From: XN24 sp035514535
GTDB lineage: Bacteria; Pseudomonadota; Gammaproteobacteria; Steroidobacterales; XN24
Length of the DNA: 64,000 nucleotides
Assembly: GCA_035514535.1 (NCBI GenBank)
Contig: DATKAZ010000039.1
Span: 14,305-78,304 of the forward strand
Reading direction: 5' to 3'
Shown here: piece by piece, positions 61,915-64,000 of the stretch
How the letters are laid out: each line of letters starts with the position of its first letter
Numbering within the stretch: position 1 is the stretch's first letter
Translations under genes and position numbers: made by a program
The notes under the pieces: model-generated
The model's input: the letters and a program-made list of their open reading frames with translations, nothing else
Database searches by the model: none
What the model was told of the DNA's origin: nothing

Positions 61915-62850
61915 ATGAATGCGCTGACAATGAGGGGCTTGGCCCTGGTATTCACATTGCTGCTGTCCACGTCTGTGGCGGCGGCTCCCAAGGCGTCCAC
62001 GATCTCTCTCGAGATCAGTTCGCCGACGAACGGGGCGAGCTACACGACCGATGCCGCGACGATCGACGTCGGGCTCGTGTTCAATGGCGTGCGGGGTTCC
62101 GTCGCCGTCACCTGGAGCAGCGACCGCGGCGGCAGTGGCAGCGCTGCCTTCATGGGCAAGAATGCCTATGTCGCCGGCGGTATTCCGCTGGCCGCGGAAT
62201 CCAACACCCTGACGTTCACGGGCACCGACAAGTCCGGCGCGTCGTATTTCGCCACGCTGGTCGTCCAGCGCGAGGGCCCGACGGCGGACGAGACGGAGGT
62301 GGCCAATCAGCCGCCGGAGATCTCGGGCGACCCGGCGAGTTCAGTGCTGGCCGGGGAGGCTTACAGTTTCCAGCCCGAGGCCAGTGACCCCGACGGCGAC
62401 GCGGTGGGCTTCTCGATCAGTGGCAAGCCATCATGGGCGAGCTTCGACACGCTCACGGGACGGCTCTCAGGCACGCCGGACAGCGCCGACGTCGGGCCCG
62501 GCTCCGACATCGAGATCGCGGTGTCCGACGGTATCGCGGTCGTGGCCCTGGAACCGTTCGCGATCGAAGTGCTCGAGCCGCCGCCCGGCGATGCTGCGGC
62601 GACGCTGTCGTGGACGCCGCCGACCGAGCGCGAGGACGGCTCGGCTCTCACCGACCTGGCCGGATACAGTATCCACTACGGCAACAGCCCGGACGCACTG
62701 ACGCAGACCATCGTCATCGACACGGCCGGGCTCAGCAGCTACGTGGTCGAGGGACTGTCCAGCGGCAGCTGGTATTTCGGCATGAAGGCGGTCGACACGC
62801 AGGGCTATGAAAGCAGCCTGTCGGCGGTCGTGAGCAAGACGATTTCCTGA
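61915..62850 (+). CDS. Secreted Ig-like/fibronectin type III domain protein under c-di-GMP control
   Basis: A 311-residue protein with a signal peptide (LALVFTLLLSTSVAAA, ending near residue 23). After it come a beta-rich domain (about 25-120), a putative Ig/cadherin-like domain (about 130-225: PPEISGDPASSVLAGEAYSFQPEASDPDGDAVGFSI...GTLSGTPD-type pattern) and a fibronectin type III domain (about 228-311: AATLSWTPPTEREDGS...YSIHYG...GSWYFGMKAVDTQG). No anchor or sorting signal is seen. It is probably a secreted or surface adhesion/matrix protein. The 653-base leader with three c-di-GMP riboswitches ties it to biofilm signalling. GAGGAG six bases before the ATG decides the start. Confidence 0.85.
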   Translation: MNALTMRGLALVFTLLLSTSVAAAPKASTISLEISSPTNGASYTTDAATIDVGLVFNGVRGSVAVTWSSDRGGSGSAAFMGKNAYVAGGIPLAAESNTLTFTGTDKSGASYFATLVVQREGPTADETEVANQPPEISGDPASSVLAGEAYSFQPEASDPDGDAVGFSISGKPSWASFDTLTGRLSGTPDSADVGPGSDIEIAVSDGIAVVALEPFAIEVLEPPPGDAAATLSWTPPTEREDGSALTDLAGYSIHYGNSPDALTQTIVIDTAGLSSYVVEGLSSGSWYFGMKAVDTQGYESSLSAVVSKTIS

Positions 62851-62868
62851 TGCGCCTCGGCTGCGGGT

Positions 62869-64000
62869 CTAGGCCACGATGAAGCGCATGACGATGAAGT
62901 AGACGGCGAGGGCCACCGAGGCCCAGATGCCGAGCCAGCTCCACGCCCGCAAGGCCCGCCCGGGTCTTGCGGGCTCCGGCACTTCAGGGCCGGTCATGGC
63001 GCGGTGGTTCAGCCAGGCGAGCGGCGCGGCGGTGACCAGCGACAGCGTCGTCGCGACGTCCACCATGCGCGGCAGCGATTGCGCGAGAAAACCGATGACC
63101 AGCACGGAGCCGAGCGCAAGCACGGCCAGTGCCGCCCAGTAGACGTAGCGGCTGATCACATCCGGCGCCCCGGGCGTCTCCGGCGCGGTAAAACGCGCGA
63201 CGAGAGTGGCAATCGCCCGCGGGAAGCCGTCGACCACGGTCAGGGTCGTCGAGAACATCACGGTGAATGCCGACACGGCGACGATGGGCCCCGCCCACGC
63301 GCCGAGGTTGTCCGTGTACAGGGCGATGATCTGCGTCGCGAAGGCCGCCGGTTGCGGGGCGAACTCGCGTCCCGCGCCGAACATCACCCCTGCGCCCATC
63401 AGTACGAAGCAGAGCGCCAGCACGGTCGTGCCGATGTAGCCGACGTTGAAGTCGATCAGCGACTCGCGGACGCTCGGCGCGTGGCCGGTCTCGCGCCGTC
63501 TCGCGAGAGTCCACAGCGAATGCCAGATGCTGATATCGAAGGCGCTGGGCATCCACCCCACCAGGCCGCAGATTGCCACGGCAACCAGAGAGGTCGTCAC
63601 CCAGTCCGCGGCGGGGAGAATACGCAGCGTGTCGAACGGCAGTTGCGGGAGGACGAGCAGGGCGGCGGTGACGGTCGTCAGCGTCAGCACGACGACCACG
63701 ACCTTGATGATCTTGTCGAGCCAGCGGTAATGCCCGATCGCGAGCAGGCCGGCGCACAGGCCGGTCAGCATGATCGAGAAGAGGATCACCGGCGCCAGGC
63801 CGAAGAGCGGCTCGGTGCGACCGATGATTGCCGCGAACAGCGCCGCGGTTACGGCGGTGACCGCGGCCTGCACAGTGAATGCCGTTCCCAGCGTGACCAG
63901 CGCGTACAACGCCAGCGCCCAGCGGCCCTGGCGGCGATAGCCTTCCAGCAGGCTCGTGCCCGTCGCCGCCGCGTAGCGCGGGCCGAACTGGAAGCCGGGA
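62869..64000 (-). CDS. Nramp family divalent metal transporter (5' end outside window)
   Basis: The visible 377 codons encode a membrane protein with about nine hydrophobic segments. The frame runs past the right edge: its first visible residues, PGFQFGPRYAAATGTSLLEGY, continue the conserved Nramp region, so the start lies outside. GWMPSAFDISIWHSLWTLARR and FSTTLTVVDGFPRAIATL are typical of a branch of Nramp-like proteins found in bacteria. It would import or export Mn, Fe or related ions with protons; some members of this branch lack proven transport. It converges with the secreted Ig/FnIII gene, 18 bases apart. Confidence 0.82.
   Translation of the reverse strand, partial: PGFQFGPRYAAATGTSLLEGYRRQGRWALALYALVTLGTAFTVQAAVTAVTAALFAAIIGRTEPLFGLAPVILFSIMLTGLCAGLLAIGHYRWLDKIIKVVVVVLTLTTVTAALLVLPQLPFDTLRILPAADWVTTSLVAVAICGLVGWMPSAFDISIWHSLWTLARRRETGHAPSVRESLIDFNVGYIGTTVLALCFVLMGAGVMFGAGREFAPQPAAFATQIIALYTDNLGAWAGPIVAVSAFTVMFSTTLTVVDGFPRAIATLVARFTAPETPGAPDVISRYVYWAALAVLALGSVLVIGFLAQSLPRMVDVATTLSLVTAAPLAWLNHRAMTGPEVPEPARPGRALRAWSWLGIWASVALAVYFIVMRFIVA

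Overview
The window is one continuous stretch of high-GC bacterial chromosome with dense, mostly short-spaced genes. There is no prophage, no intact insertion sequence and no CRISPR array. The gene content points to a gammaproteobacterium: a zapA-6S RNA-fau cluster, holA-nadD-rsfS-rlmH, maf-rng-yhdP-nitrilase-tldD, darP-purEK, a Crp/Vfr-type regulator, coq7, ubiH-type hydroxylases, phhAB, and a glycine-cleavage operon with split P protein behind a glycine riboswitch. I cannot name the genus. The protein sequences suggest an uncultured lineage rather than Enterobacteria or Pseudomonas (inference).

Layout. 1-6.4 kb: a partial gene, a LEA-type lipoprotein, hinT, a DUF2891 gene, then a leftward zinc-uptake operon (small His/Cys protein, outer-membrane barrel, ZnuA, ZnuC, ZnuB). 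6.5-17.3 kb: a rightward housekeeping run from holA to tldD. 17.4-25.7 kb: leftward ExeA-like ATPase with FHA domain, purK, purE, darP and a class V aminotransferase; rightward pmbA; leftward yihY and purC. 25.8-32.1 kb: djlA-like, rpe, Crp-like, coq7, glcF-like, a DUF481 protein, a ferredoxin-like protein, rplM-rpsI and tRNA-Gln. 32.2-35.5 kb: a tRNA-derived structured repeat, rpiA, a lysine-rich histone-like gene, an EVE protein, fau, 6S RNA, zapA and a coiled-coil partner. 35.6-42 kb: UPF0149, pepP, two ubiH-type monooxygenases, DUF4404 and an acyl-CoA dehydrogenase. 42-46.3 kb: phhB, phhA, ispG and a DUF885 protein. 46.4-55.3 kb: a tandem glycine riboswitch and gcvT-gcvH-gcvPA-tpx-gcvPB-pfkB kinase-double HtrA-like protease. 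55.3-61.3 kb: a YyaL-like protein, an rRNA methyltransferase, a large structured repeat, lgt, thyA and folA. 61.3-62.9 kb: three tandem c-di-GMP-I riboswitches upstream of a secreted Ig/fibronectin protein. The window ends inside an Nramp-type transporter.

The most striking system is the triple c-di-GMP riboswitch leader. Three aptamers have conserved cores and covarying stems. A 9-bp hairpin that hides the ribosome binding site follows them, and then comes a secreted adhesin-like protein. Other items of interest are the nested inverted-repeat element before lgt, a tRNA-Gln whose 3' end forms a long inverted repeat with its terminator and recurs downstream, a repeat hairpin that supplies the ispG stop codon, tpx inserted in the gcv operon, and a bacterial Nma111-like double protease with a dead second module.
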